Origin: Aureivirga marina
Lineage (GTDB): Bacteria > Bacteroidota > Bacteroidia > Flavobacteriales > Flavobacteriaceae
Direction: 5' to 3'
Assembly (NCBI RefSeq): GCF_015767265.1
Contig: NZ_JADPIB010000007.1
Location: 72,307 to 136,306 of the forward strand
Length of the DNA: 64,000 bases
Of this stretch, positions 37,691-47,100 are shown piece after piece (the stretch's first letter is position 1; each line of letters opens with the position of its first letter). Below the pieces are notes generated by a model. That model saw only the letters and a list, made by a program, of their open reading frames with translations. It did not search any database and was not told where the DNA came from. The translations under genes and the position numbers were made by a program.

Positions 37691-38077
37691 TTAGTTTTCA
37701 ATAATTTCTTTAATATTTGGTTTAAAATAATTAGGACCTTTTAAAACTTTTCCATCTTCTCGATAAATTGGTTTTCCATCTTCTCCTAATTTACTCATGT
37801 TACTTCTTTGAATTTCATCAAAAACTTCTTCAATTTTATGCTGCATTCCATGCGTTAACATCGTTCCACAAAGAATATAAAGCATATCTCCAAGCGCATC
37901 AGCAACTTCTACTAAATCATTATTTCTAGCGGCTTCTAAATATTCTTCATTCTCTTCTGCCATCAATTTATAACGAAGTTCAATAATTTCCTTAGAAAGT
38001 GTTGTTGTTGGATTTATATTCACATCTTGCCCAAAAGCATCATGAAAATCTTTTACAGCGTCTAGTTGTTTTTTCAT
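37691..38077 (-). CDS. MazG-like nucleotide pyrophosphohydrolase
   Basis: This is an all-alpha NTP pyrophosphatase of 128 residues. Metal ligands fit the MazG pattern: EENEEY (E41, E42, E44, E45) on one helix and EVADALGD (E57, D60, D64) on the next, preceded by FHDAFGQDVN. The C-terminus (GEDGKPIYREDGKVLKGPNYFKP) is the usual extension of a Bacteroidota subfamily with HAD-like or phage relatives. It probably cleans modified or surplus nucleotides; the substrate is unknown. Its -7 box overlaps the divergent gene's promoter zone. Confidence 0.85.
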   Translation of the reverse strand: MKKQLDAVKDFHDAFGQDVNINPTTTLSKEIIELRYKLMAEENEEYLEAARNNDLVEVADALGDMLYILCGTMLTHGMQHKIEEVFDEIQRSNMSKLGEDGKPIYREDGKVLKGPNYFKPNIKEIIEN

Positions 38078-38105
38078 TTATTCGGATTTAAGTTTTGTTT
38101 TTCCT

Positions 38106-38113
38106 TATTTTTG
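38106..38113 (+). promoter_or_regulatory. -7 box for the small membrane protein and cyclophilin genes
   Basis: TATTTTTG matches TAnnTTTG, 25 bases before ATG 38139. It lies six bases from the divergent -7 box of the MazG-like gene. Confidence 0.6.
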
Positions 38114-38119
38114 CAAAAT

Positions 38120-38148
38120 CAAATTTAAAGAAAGATAAATGTTTACAA
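38120..38148 (-). promoter_or_regulatory. Promoter of the MazG-like gene
   Basis: On the minus strand, TTG (38148-38146), an 18-base spacer and TAAATTTG (38127-38120) match the Bacteroidota promoter. The -33 element lies inside the first codons of the divergent gene, and the two -7 boxes nearly touch. Confidence 0.6.
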
Positions 38149-38327
38149 AAGGTCAAATAGCATTTGCAGTATTTTTTGTAGTTGTTTTTGCAGCTGCTCT
38201 AATTTATAGTTATAGAAAAGACTTGAAAATTCATAAATTACAATATAAAAACACGGCTACAATAGTTGGAATAGTGATTGTTTTGTCTATTTTAATTTTT
38301 GCAGCTATCGTATTTTCAATGCATTAA
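38139..38327 (+). CDS. Small two-helix membrane protein
   Basis: This 62-residue protein has two hydrophobic helices (about 8-24 and 41-60) joined by a basic, charged loop (YRKDLKIHKLQYKN), consistent with a hairpin in the inner membrane and a cytoplasmic loop. It has its own promoter and precedes a cyclophilin lipoprotein gene by 11 bases. I recall similar small proteins across Flavobacteriaceae, but the function is unknown. Confidence 0.7.
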   Translation: MFTKGQIAFAVFFVVVFAAALIYSYRKDLKIHKLQYKNTATIVGIVIVLSILIFAAIVFSMH

Positions 38328-38338
38328 AAAAAAATAAA

Positions 38339-39043
38339 ATGAAAAAGAATCATTTCCATAAAATCGTTTTTATCAGTTTATTTTTGATTTTCATTTCTTG
38401 TGGTGAAAACACAAATCAAGAAAAAGTAAAAGAAAATATTCATAAAACAGAAATTCAAAAACAAGAAAAAAAGAAAATTCAAGAGGAAATCATAAAAAAA
38501 GAATCGCTTGAAATTTCTTATGAGTTTTTAGAACAATATGGAAAAGATAATCCGGAAACAAAATTGCGAATTAAAACAAGGCTAGGAGATATAGACGTTA
38601 CATTGTTTGAAGATACGCCAATTCATAGAGCAAGTTTTATTTTTTTAGTTAAAGAAGGCTATTTTGATACAACATCTTTTCATAGAGTTGTAGAGGAATT
38701 TATTATTCAAGGAGGAGATTCTGATAATAAAAGAACTGCCGAAATGCGTAAGAAATTCCAACAATACAGAATTCTTCCTGAGTTTCGAAAAAATAGAAAA
38801 CATAAACAAGGAGCATTAGCTGCGGCAAGAAGCTGGAATAATAATCCTAAAAAACTTTCAACACCTTTTGAATTTTATATTGTTTTAAGCCCAAAAGGTG
38901 AACATCATTTAGATGGTGAACATACTGTTTTTGGTCAAGTGACAAAAGGCTTTGATGTTATTGAAAAGATTTCAAAAGTAAAAGTAGATCGCGAAGAATG
39001 GCCATTTGTGGATGTTCATATGAAAATTGAAATTTTAGAGTAA
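38339..39043 (+). CDS. Cyclophilin-type peptidyl-prolyl isomerase lipoprotein
   Basis: The enzyme catalyses cis-trans isomerisation of proline bonds, here in the periplasm. The 234 residues begin with a lipoprotein signal (lipobox ISC, Cys21) and a Lys/Glu-rich tether to about 60. The cyclophilin core follows: GDIDVTLFEDTPIHRASFIFL, SFHRVVEEFIIQGGD with catalytic Arg, Phe and Gln in place, a ALAAARSWNNNPKKLSTPFEFYIV-type segment (ALAAARS and FEFYIVL seen) and HTVFGQVTKGFDVIEKI. The usual QFFI is FEFYI. It ends the small operon before tRNA-Phe. Confidence 0.92.
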   Translation: MKKNHFHKIVFISLFLIFISCGENTNQEKVKENIHKTEIQKQEKKKIQEEIIKKESLEISYEFLEQYGKDNPETKLRIKTRLGDIDVTLFEDTPIHRASFIFLVKEGYFDTTSFHRVVEEFIIQGGDSDNKRTAEMRKKFQQYRILPEFRKNRKHKQGALAAARSWNNNPKKLSTPFEFYIVLSPKGEHHLDGEHTVFGQVTKGFDVIEKISKVKVDREEWPFVDVHMKIEILE

Positions 39044-39148
39044 AAAAAGTTTTAAATTTATTTTATTGAAAAATAGAATGTTATGATTTTTTGCTAAAAA
39101 AAGCTTTAAAAAACTTTCAAAAAAGTTTTTCAGTTTGGAAACTTTATA

Positions 39149-39156
39149 TATATTTG
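39149..39156 (+). promoter_or_regulatory. -7 box for tRNA-Phe
   Basis: TATATTTG matches TAnnTTTG and lies 26 bases before the mature tRNA end. It would start transcription near 39163. Confidence 0.55.
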
Positions 39157-39182
39157 CAACCGCTTAACCGCAACAAAGGTAT

Positions 39183-39255
<73 letters not shown>

Positions 39256-39258
39256 CTT

Positions 39259-39294
39259 AAAATCCCAAGTCTTTTAGATTTGGGATTTTTTTTG
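39259..39294 (+). terminator. Terminator after tRNA-Phe
   Basis: AAAATCCCAA and TTGGGATTTTTTTT form a ten-pair stem with a 13-base loop that can pair further, directly after the tRNA. The T run is eight bases. Confidence 0.85.
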
Positions 39295-39419
39295 CTTTAA
39301 ACTTACTTTCCTTAATTTCATTTTTACCATTTTAAGTACTGATAATTTGTTATTTAAATAACGAAAATGTGACTTAAATCATTTTTTCAAAACTTAATTT
39401 TAACTTAACATTAAAATTT

Positions 39420-39450
39420 TTGTTAATAGGTTTAACTTGCGTTACATTTG
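39420..39450 (+). promoter_or_regulatory. Promoter of the first T9SS cargo gene
   Basis: TTG (39420-39422), a 20-base spacer and TACATTTG (39443-39450) match the Bacteroidota promoter. The leader to ATG 39483 is about 28 bases. The remainder of 39295-39419 is AT-rich without other visible signals. Confidence 0.7.
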
Positions 39451-39482
39451 GAGCCAAAAATTAAATTACAAAGGATATTTTT

Positions 39483-41237
39483 ATGAAAAAAAATTACGCA
39501 TTTTTAGCTGCTTCAGTTTTATCAGTAGCATCTTATGCTCAGTCAGCATTAATCACAGGTGTAGTAGATTCACCTTGTCCAAACGGTAACGGAAAAACTG
39601 TTGAATTGTATGTAGAAGGTACAGTTGATTTTACAAACTGGAAATTTCAAAAACAAACAAATGCAAACACAGACGATTTCCAATATGATATTGATTTAAG
39701 TTCATTAGGATCTAAAACAGATGAATATGTTTATTTAACAAATGATGCAGATATTTTAGAAGCTGAATTTGGAATTAATACAGGTGTTTTAGTTGATGGT
39801 GGAATCAACATGAATGGTGATGACCGTTTTCAAATTGTTGACAATGCAGGATTAGTAATCGATAGATTTGGTGAAGACGGTGTTGATGGAACAGGAACAG
39901 CTTGGGAATACCAAGATACATACGCTAAAAGAAATGCAGGAACTGCTGCAAATGGAGGTTCTTTTGATATAAATAATTGGACTATTGGAGAGGTTGATGC
40001 TTTCGATGATTTAGGTTTATGTAATAGTGCTACAGCATTAAATACTACTTTCCAATTTGGAACTTATACAGGAGGTGAAGTTGTTTTAAATCCAACTTTA
40101 TCTATAGCAAATCCTTCGAATAATGCTACTTTCGGACCAGAGATAACAGAATTAGAAGTTGAATTTAATTTAGGAAACTTCAATTTATCTTCAGATGAAA
40201 CTGCTGCTGACGGAGATGGTTATATTATTTGGTCAATGGATGATTTTTCAACTTCAAATAATAAGTTTAATGAATCAAACATTATGTTATCAGGATTAAC
40301 TTTAGGAGATTATACTTTAAAAATCAAATTAGTTGATAATGATGGAAATGATTTAGCAAACCCTGTTTTAGTAGAATTAAATTTCTCAATTAAAGCGGAA
40401 AATCAAGTTGCTTCTATTACTGAATTAAGAGAGCACGTTGCAGCAAATGGATTAGATGGATTCTATGAAATTACTGGTGAAGTTATCATCTCTCAAACTG
40501 ATAGTTATAAAAACAGAAAATGGATCCAAGATAAAGAAGATACTGTTTCTGGAATTTTAATTTATGATAATGATGGAATTATCACAACAGATATGACTGT
40601 TGGAGATATTGTTACTGGATTCAAAGGACAGGTAAAAGAATTCAATGGATTATTACAGTTAGTTCCAACAGAAGATGCAGGATCTGTAGTTTCTAACGGA
40701 AATGAAGTTGCAATCCAAACTATTACTGTTGAAGAATTTAATACAAATGGTGAAAACTATGAGTCTGAATTAGTAGAATTAACAAATGTTACTTTCACAG
40801 AAGCTGATGGAACTGCTGTTTATGCTAATGGAACAAATTATGATATCACTGATGGAGCTAATACAGCTGTGTTAAGAACTGGATTCTATGATGTTGATTA
40901 TATCGGTCAAGTTCTTCCTCAAGATGCTAAAAACATTACAGGAGTTGCTGGAGAGTATAATGGAACTTACCAAATTTCTCCAAGAAATGCTGCTGATATC
41001 GTTGATGCATTAAATGTAAACGAATTCGAATTAAACAATGCAATTTCTATGTATCCTAATCCAACTTCAAGTGGAGTTGTAAATTTATCTAAAGCTTCTT
41101 CTTACGAAGTTTATGATATGTTAGGAAGAAAAGTATTAGAAGGTGAGAAAGCTAATACAATCAATGTTTCTACTTTAACTAAAGGATCTTATGTTGTAAG
41201 ATTAGAAGGAACAAACGCAAAATTAATCGTAAAGTAA
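39483..41237 (+). CDS. T9SS cargo: lamin-tail-like domain, DUF5689 region, type A sorting tail
   Basis: This secreted protein has 584 residues. After the signal peptide (ending SYAQ, about residue 19) comes a lamin-tail-like domain (about 22-180; VDSPCPNGNGKTVELYVEGT, RFGEDGVDG). A short Ig-like stretch (about 190-305) and an OB-like DUF5689 region (about 315-505; ITELREHVAANG, GFYEITGEVII, GLLQLVP) follow. The last 70 residues are a type A T9SS sorting domain (ISMYPNPTSSG, YDMLGRKVLEG, LTKGSYVVRL, LIVK). It is exported through SprA and probably attached to the surface. Ligand unknown. Its ends match the next gene. Confidence 0.87.
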   Translation: MKKNYAFLAASVLSVASYAQSALITGVVDSPCPNGNGKTVELYVEGTVDFTNWKFQKQTNANTDDFQYDIDLSSLGSKTDEYVYLTNDADILEAEFGINTGVLVDGGINMNGDDRFQIVDNAGLVIDRFGEDGVDGTGTAWEYQDTYAKRNAGTAANGGSFDINNWTIGEVDAFDDLGLCNSATALNTTFQFGTYTGGEVVLNPTLSIANPSNNATFGPEITELEVEFNLGNFNLSSDETAADGDGYIIWSMDDFSTSNNKFNESNIMLSGLTLGDYTLKIKLVDNDGNDLANPVLVELNFSIKAENQVASITELREHVAANGLDGFYEITGEVIISQTDSYKNRKWIQDKEDTVSGILIYDNDGIITTDMTVGDIVTGFKGQVKEFNGLLQLVPTEDAGSVVSNGNEVAIQTITVEEFNTNGENYESELVELTNVTFTEADGTAVYANGTNYDITDGANTAVLRTGFYDVDYIGQVLPQDAKNITGVAGEYNGTYQISPRNAADIVDALNVNEFELNNAISMYPNPTSSGVVNLSKASSYEVYDMLGRKVLEGEKANTINVSTLTKGSYVVRLEGTNAKLIVK

Positions 41238-41257
41238 TTTTACTAAATAATATATTT

Positions 41258-41290
41258 AAGGGTTACATTGAAAAATGTAGCCCTTTTTTA
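41258..41290 (+). terminator. Terminator after the first T9SS cargo gene
   Basis: AAGGGTTACATT and AATGTAGCCCTTTTTT form a 12-pair stem (one G-T) with a five-base loop, 20 bases after the stop. Confidence 0.88.
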
Positions 41291-41438
41291 TTTTTCCAAT
41301 TTTACAAAATGTTTTGATAACTTAAAAAAGACATTTTTTACATTGTATTAAAATTAATATAATGATTTGATGTTCATATTTTTAATTTTCTAAAGTAATA
41401 TTGAATGCAATAATTTAACAATTACTAAAAGAAATTTT

Positions 41439-44102
41439 ATGAACAAAAACTACTCATTTTTACTTGCATTTCTATTAAGTATGATAACATTTGCGCAAAC
41501 TCCTGTTATCACTAGTTATGTAGATTCTCCATGTTCTGGAGCTTCTGGAAGAGTTCTGGAAATCTATGTAAATGGTACAGTTGATTTAACTGATTGGAAC
41601 GTTCAACGTCAAGCAAATGGAAATGGTTTCACTACAAATATTAATTTATCTAGTTTAGGAACAATTACGGATTCTTTTATTTATATCACAAACGGAGCTG
41701 AAACTTTTGAAACAGAATATGCAATTACAACGAATGTTTTAGAAAGTGGAACAATTTCTAGTAATGGAGATGATGCTTTTCAAATTGTAAATCCTGAAGG
41801 AATTATAATTGATAGATTTGGTGAAGATGGTGTTGATGGAAGTGACACTTCTTGGGAACATGTAGATACTTATTATAAAAGAAATGACAATGTTGTAGCA
41901 AATAATGGAAATTTTAATGTTGCAAACTGGACATTTGGTAATCAAGGTTTTTTTTTAGGAAAAGGAACTTGTAATGATGGTGGAGCTTTGAGTTCACATT
42001 TTGCTTTAGGTACTTTTACAATTATTAATGAAGAACAAAATGCAGTTGTAAGTTTTGAAGAAGAAATATATACAGTTTCTGAATCAGAATCATCTATTCT
42101 TATAAACTTAACTTTAGATGAGGCTACAACTTCTCAAGCTACAGTTGACGTGACTTTGTTCCTATCAAATAATGAAAATTTCACTTTTTCTACACAAACA
42201 ATAACTTTTGAAGAAGATGAAACTTCAAAAGAGTTTTCTGTTGAAATTCCTCAAAATACAGAAATAAATAAAGATTATTTTATCGCTCTTCAATTGTCTA
42301 ATTTTTCAAATTTAGATTTAGGTGAAGAAGAATTTACTACAATTTATGTTTCTGATGATGAATTGCATTTAGATGGTGATGCTCCAAATTCTTTAGGAAT
42401 GATTTATGAAACAAGTTTTTCTGATTTAGGTGGTGCAGAAATTTTAACACATGATCCTGTTTCTCAAAAATTATTTGTTACAAACAGTGAAGAAAATACG
42501 CTTCAAATTCTTGATTTTTCAGATGTTTCATCAATTTCTTTAGAAGATTCTATTGATTTAAGTCCATATGGTTCTTCTGTAACTAGCGTTACAATTTTTG
42601 AAGAATTAGTTGCTGTTTCTATAAAAAGTGCTGATTTTTCAAATGGAAAAGTTGTATTTTTAAATACTTCTGGAGATATTTTAGCAAATGTTGAAGTTGG
42701 AGTTTTACCTGATATGCTAACTTTTACACCAAATGGAAATTCTATTTTAGTTGCAAATGAAGGAGAGCCAAATGATGATTATACAATAGATCCTGAAGGA
42801 AGTATTTCTATTATTTCAATTCCTGATAATATTGCTGAAATTTCTGCTTCTAATGTGACAAATTTAGATTTCAACGCTTACGATTCAGAATTGGAAAATT
42901 TAAAAAATGCTAACATTCGTATTTTTGGACTAAATGCTTCTGTTTCGCAAGATTTAGAACCTGAATATATTACTATTTCAGAAGATTCTTCTACAGCTTG
43001 GGTAGTTTTACAAGAAAATAATGCATATGCTACAATTGATTTAATTTCAAATACAATCACAGATATTAAGTCTTTTGGTTTTAAAGATCATTCTTTAGAA
43101 AAAAATGCTTTTGATACTTCAAATGACACGGATTTTATCTTTATGAGTACTTGGAATGTAAAAGGAATGTTCCAACCAGATGGAATTGCAAATTTTGAAA
43201 AAGATGGTGTGAAATACATTGTTACTGCAAATGAAGGTGATGGAAGAGATTATGATGGATTTAGCGAAGAAGAAAGAGTAAAAGATTTAGAACTTGATGA
43301 GACTGCTTTTCCAAATGCTGATTTTATTCAAGAAAAAAGAAACTTAGGAAGACTAAAAATTACAACTGCTCTTGGAGATACTGATAACGATGGTGATTTT
43401 GATGAATTATATTCTTATGGAGCTCGCTCGTTTTCTATTTTTAATGCACAAACTGGAGAATTGGTTTATGATAGTGCAGATTTAATGGAAAGAATTATCA
43501 AAGAAAATCCGATGTATAGCGAAATGTTCAACACAAGTAATAGTAGCGATAGTTTTAAAAATCGTTCGGATGATAAAGGACCAGAGCCAGAAGGTGTGAT
43601 TGTACAAGAAATTAATGATAAATTTTATGCTTTTGTTGGATTGGAAAGAATAGGAGGAATTATGGTTTTTGACATTACAAACCCAACTGCTCCTATATTT
43701 GAAGTTTATGTGAATAATAGAACTTTTGACGATGTGGAAAATGATGATTTAGGTCCAGAAGGATTAATTTATATCGCTCCAAATGATAATTCCTTAGAAA
43801 AAGGATTAATTGTTGTCGCAAATGAAGTAAGTGCGTCCATTTCAGTTTATTCTTTGGAAAATGTAGATCCAACTATTCATGTAGAAGATTATACAAAAAC
43901 CTCTGAAATTAATCTTTATCCAAATCCATCAAATTCTGTAGTATTTTTAAGTAAACCAGCAAATTTTGAAGTATTTGATACTTTAGGTAGAAAAGTTTTA
44001 GAAGGAAAAAATGCTTCAAAAATTAAAATTTCTTCTCTGACAAAAGGAACTTATATTGTAAAATTCGAAAAAGGAAATAATACAAAATTAATTGTGAATT
44101 AA
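41439..44102 (+). CDS. T9SS cargo: lamin-tail-like domain, Calx-beta-like domain, choice-of-anchor I beta-propeller
   Basis: This 887-residue secreted protein has a signal peptide (ending TFAQ, about 20) and the same lamin-tail-like domain as the gene before (VDSPCSGASGRVLEIYVNGT, RFGEDGVDG). A Calx-beta-like repeat follows (about 205-305; VSFEEEIYTVSESE). The large centre (about 320-810) is the choice-of-anchor I type propeller (LTHDPVSQKLFVTNS, ILVANEGEPNDDY, VTANEGDGRDYDG, GPEPEGVIV), in a family sometimes linked to phytase- or phosphatase-like proteins. It ends with a type A sorting tail (INLYPNPSNS, FDTLGRKVLEG, LIVN). Not in the same transcript as its neighbour. Confidence 0.88.
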   Translation: MNKNYSFLLAFLLSMITFAQTPVITSYVDSPCSGASGRVLEIYVNGTVDLTDWNVQRQANGNGFTTNINLSSLGTITDSFIYITNGAETFETEYAITTNVLESGTISSNGDDAFQIVNPEGIIIDRFGEDGVDGSDTSWEHVDTYYKRNDNVVANNGNFNVANWTFGNQGFFLGKGTCNDGGALSSHFALGTFTIINEEQNAVVSFEEEIYTVSESESSILINLTLDEATTSQATVDVTLFLSNNENFTFSTQTITFEEDETSKEFSVEIPQNTEINKDYFIALQLSNFSNLDLGEEEFTTIYVSDDELHLDGDAPNSLGMIYETSFSDLGGAEILTHDPVSQKLFVTNSEENTLQILDFSDVSSISLEDSIDLSPYGSSVTSVTIFEELVAVSIKSADFSNGKVVFLNTSGDILANVEVGVLPDMLTFTPNGNSILVANEGEPNDDYTIDPEGSISIISIPDNIAEISASNVTNLDFNAYDSELENLKNANIRIFGLNASVSQDLEPEYITISEDSSTAWVVLQENNAYATIDLISNTITDIKSFGFKDHSLEKNAFDTSNDTDFIFMSTWNVKGMFQPDGIANFEKDGVKYIVTANEGDGRDYDGFSEEERVKDLELDETAFPNADFIQEKRNLGRLKITTALGDTDNDGDFDELYSYGARSFSIFNAQTGELVYDSADLMERIIKENPMYSEMFNTSNSSDSFKNRSDDKGPEPEGVIVQEINDKFYAFVGLERIGGIMVFDITNPTAPIFEVYVNNRTFDDVENDDLGPEGLIYIAPNDNSLEKGLIVVANEVSASISVYSLENVDPTIHVEDYTKTSEINLYPNPSNSVVFLSKPANFEVFDTLGRKVLEGKNASKIKISSLTKGTYIVKFEKGNNTKLIVN

Positions 44103-44129
44103 TCAATTTAATATTTCCCATAATAGTAA

Positions 44130-44158
44130 GAAAGCGAGGAATTTTTCTCGCTTTTTTA
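44130..44158. terminator. Bidirectional terminator
   Basis: AAAGCGAG and CTCGCTTTTTT with an eight-base loop lie between the second cargo gene and the convergent outer-membrane protein gene. Confidence 0.8.
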
Positions 44159-44161
44159 TTT

Positions 44162-47100
44162 TTAAAAATTAGCTCTTAATTGTACAGTTCCTGTATGAAT
44201 AGCTTTGTTTTCTTCACTTTTTCTTCCTAAATAATTTATATTTAAATCTAAATAACTTGTCAGTTTTTTCTGAATTATCGCTCCCCAAGTAAAGTTTTTT
44301 CCTGGTTGTAACCCTTCTAAAATTTGATAAGCAACAGGTGTATTATTATTTCCATCATAAGCATTTAAAATATAATTAAAGTTTCCTGTCACTGTATATT
44401 TTGTCGCTTTCGAAAATGCAAAAGAAAATCCTAAATTTTGTTGTTCTAATTGTTCTTGCTCGCCAATTTGATTTTGTTTGTCTTGAAATTCATATGAAAA
44501 ATCTAAATGCGAATTTCGATTTAAAACATAAGAAATTGTAGGTTTAATATTTTCTGTTTTAATCAAATAATCTCTGTTTGCAAAATTTCTTGAATGATTT
44601 TCATTTTCTGATAATGTTCCCAAAATATCTAAAACCCAAAACTTCGTCAATGCGTGTTGAAATTGAATTTGATGTTGCGTAATTGTATTTTGAACATCAT
44701 CTATAGAAAGAAATATTTTGTTTTCTGACTTTGTGAAATTATAGGTTGTAGAATAATTTCTTTGTCCACGATGGAAAAATAAACTATTTCTAAAACTGAA
44801 ATTTAAACCAAGTAAATCTTCTTCATCAATTGCAAACGGATTGAAATGAAATTGCTCACCTTCTCTTTCTCTTTTGTTATCAATTAAAATAAATGATTGA
44901 TTATGAAAATGTGATAACAACTTTCGAATTCCCGATTTTTGTCGCCATCGACTAAAATTTAATTGTAAAGATTGACTAAATTTTACTTGATTTGTTTTTA
45001 AATATTTTAAAGATGGAAGATTCACACGTAAATAAGTCGCTTGATCTGGAAATTGTGCAACTTCAAACTCATTTAATTCTTTAATTCCATTTCCATTATA
45101 ATCAATCCAAGTATAAAAACCTTGCCCAGCTTCCACTTCTACATAAGTAAATTCTTGCTCAGGTAAAGTTCCAGAAAGTGTTTCATAAATTGTATTTGTT
45201 GTCACTAATTGCTTCCAAAAAACTTGTCGATAACTAATTCTTGAATTTAAAGATTGCTCATTTTCTATAAAAACATTGTTTACTTTTCGATAATTCACAA
45301 AAAGTTTCAAATTAGAAGTTTTAGAATTAATTAATTGCGACTTTAAGAAATAAGTTTCTCCATTTTGAACTCTTTCTAATTTCTGTAAATGCAAACTATC
45401 CGTCATTCGATTTCTATAACCAATTTCAGAAAAAACATTCAGCGAATCACCAATTCCAAACGAAGCTTCATATTCTACAAACTTTTGACTCAAATTCGTC
45501 AATTGTTTTGTTTGTTTTTCTGTTTCTTCATTATTTTCTGTGCTGAATTTCGCACCAATCCATTTCTTTTTTAAATCAAATGTAGAGTTGCTATAAAAGC
45601 GTAAAAAATTACTTTCTATCGTTGTATTATCAGTAGTTAAATAACTTCCATTAGAAAATAATTTCCATTGTTTTGTATTGATAATTCCAAGAATCGATTG
45701 TTTATTTCCTTTATAATCTGTTCCAAAATTTAAAAATTCAGAAGTAAATTGTAATTTATTTTTTTCATTATAAAAATCTAAAACTCCTGTAATCATTTGC
45801 TGTTTTCCTTGAATTAAAGGAATGTTCCAATCACGATTAAATTCTACACTTTGAAAACGTTCTATAGTTTTAAAATTTTCCGAAATATGTAGGAATTTTC
45901 CAATTACATCTAATTTATATTTCTTTGAAAAAATAGTTTGTTTAATATTAAAATCTCCAGCATAACCCTGATCCAAATTCTTATCTAAATCAGAAAACAA
46001 ATTTTGATCATTATTGCTAAAAGTTAATTCTGTTTGAATAGCTGTTTTTTCTGTAGGGTTAATTGCACTTTGAACACCAACAATTTGCAGTTTAGTTGGA
46101 GCAATTAAACGAACCACAGGTAAATAATCTCCTTGATTTTCGCCTACATATTCATAAATTTTACCAATTCCAATTGTAGATTCTATTGCATAACTCCCTT
46201 GATTGTTTCCTATATAAGTAAATGTAACTCGAAATAATTCATCTTCTGGATTGTCTGAAAATTCGAAAATTTCTTCAGAACCAGCTAATACTTTTTTATA
46301 AAGAATTTTATTTTCAGAAAAAGCTTCAGGAACCGCAGAAGGAGCAAAAACTTCTGAAGTATTATTTCCTGCATTAGCTAAAATTTCTTTTTGTTCTTCT
46401 GTTAAATTTTGCTGTAAAGGTTGATTTTTTGCATCTGCTTCGTGATAAAAATATGTTTGAATTGAAAAATCTTTTCGTTTATGACCAACTTTATTATAAG
46501 TTACAAATCGAGTATAATTTCTGTCTGAATATTGATATTCCGCAGTAATTCGCATTGAAGAAGTTATCGGATATGTTGCTGTAAAAGTAAGTTCTGCTGT
46601 ATTATAATCAATGACATAATCATTATTTTCTCCTCGCTTTAGTAAACGACCATTTACATAAATTTTTTCACTTCCAGCTACAATGATTAAGTTCGTTTCA
46701 TTAAAATTCCCAGCAAGTTTATACGGACCTTGATTTCCTTCAATTCCATCAAATTTATAGGAAGTAAATTGTCCTTTCACAACTGCACCAGAAACCATAA
46801 AATCTGTTTCACTTCTTTTACCATTAATAATTCCATCTACAGAAATTCCAGAAACTTTTTTAGAAAAATTTAAAAATTTACTTTCTCTATTTTGCAAATC
46901 AACATCACCAGCTTTTATTTTCCAATTATCTGTGAAAAGTTCAATAAACACACGATCAAATTCATTTACTTGTTGCGTGTATCCATTTTCTTGTAAAGGA
47001 ATATTACTATCAGAAATAGATGCGCGAAGTGTCAATTTCTCAGATAATTTTCCTGAAATTTGTAAATCTAAATTTGAATTTACAACAGCATCTTGATTAT

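Noticed and set aside
42878-43060. Minus-strand short frame in the second T9SS cargo gene
   Set aside because: No signal, domain or promoter; fully inside the conserved propeller coding region.
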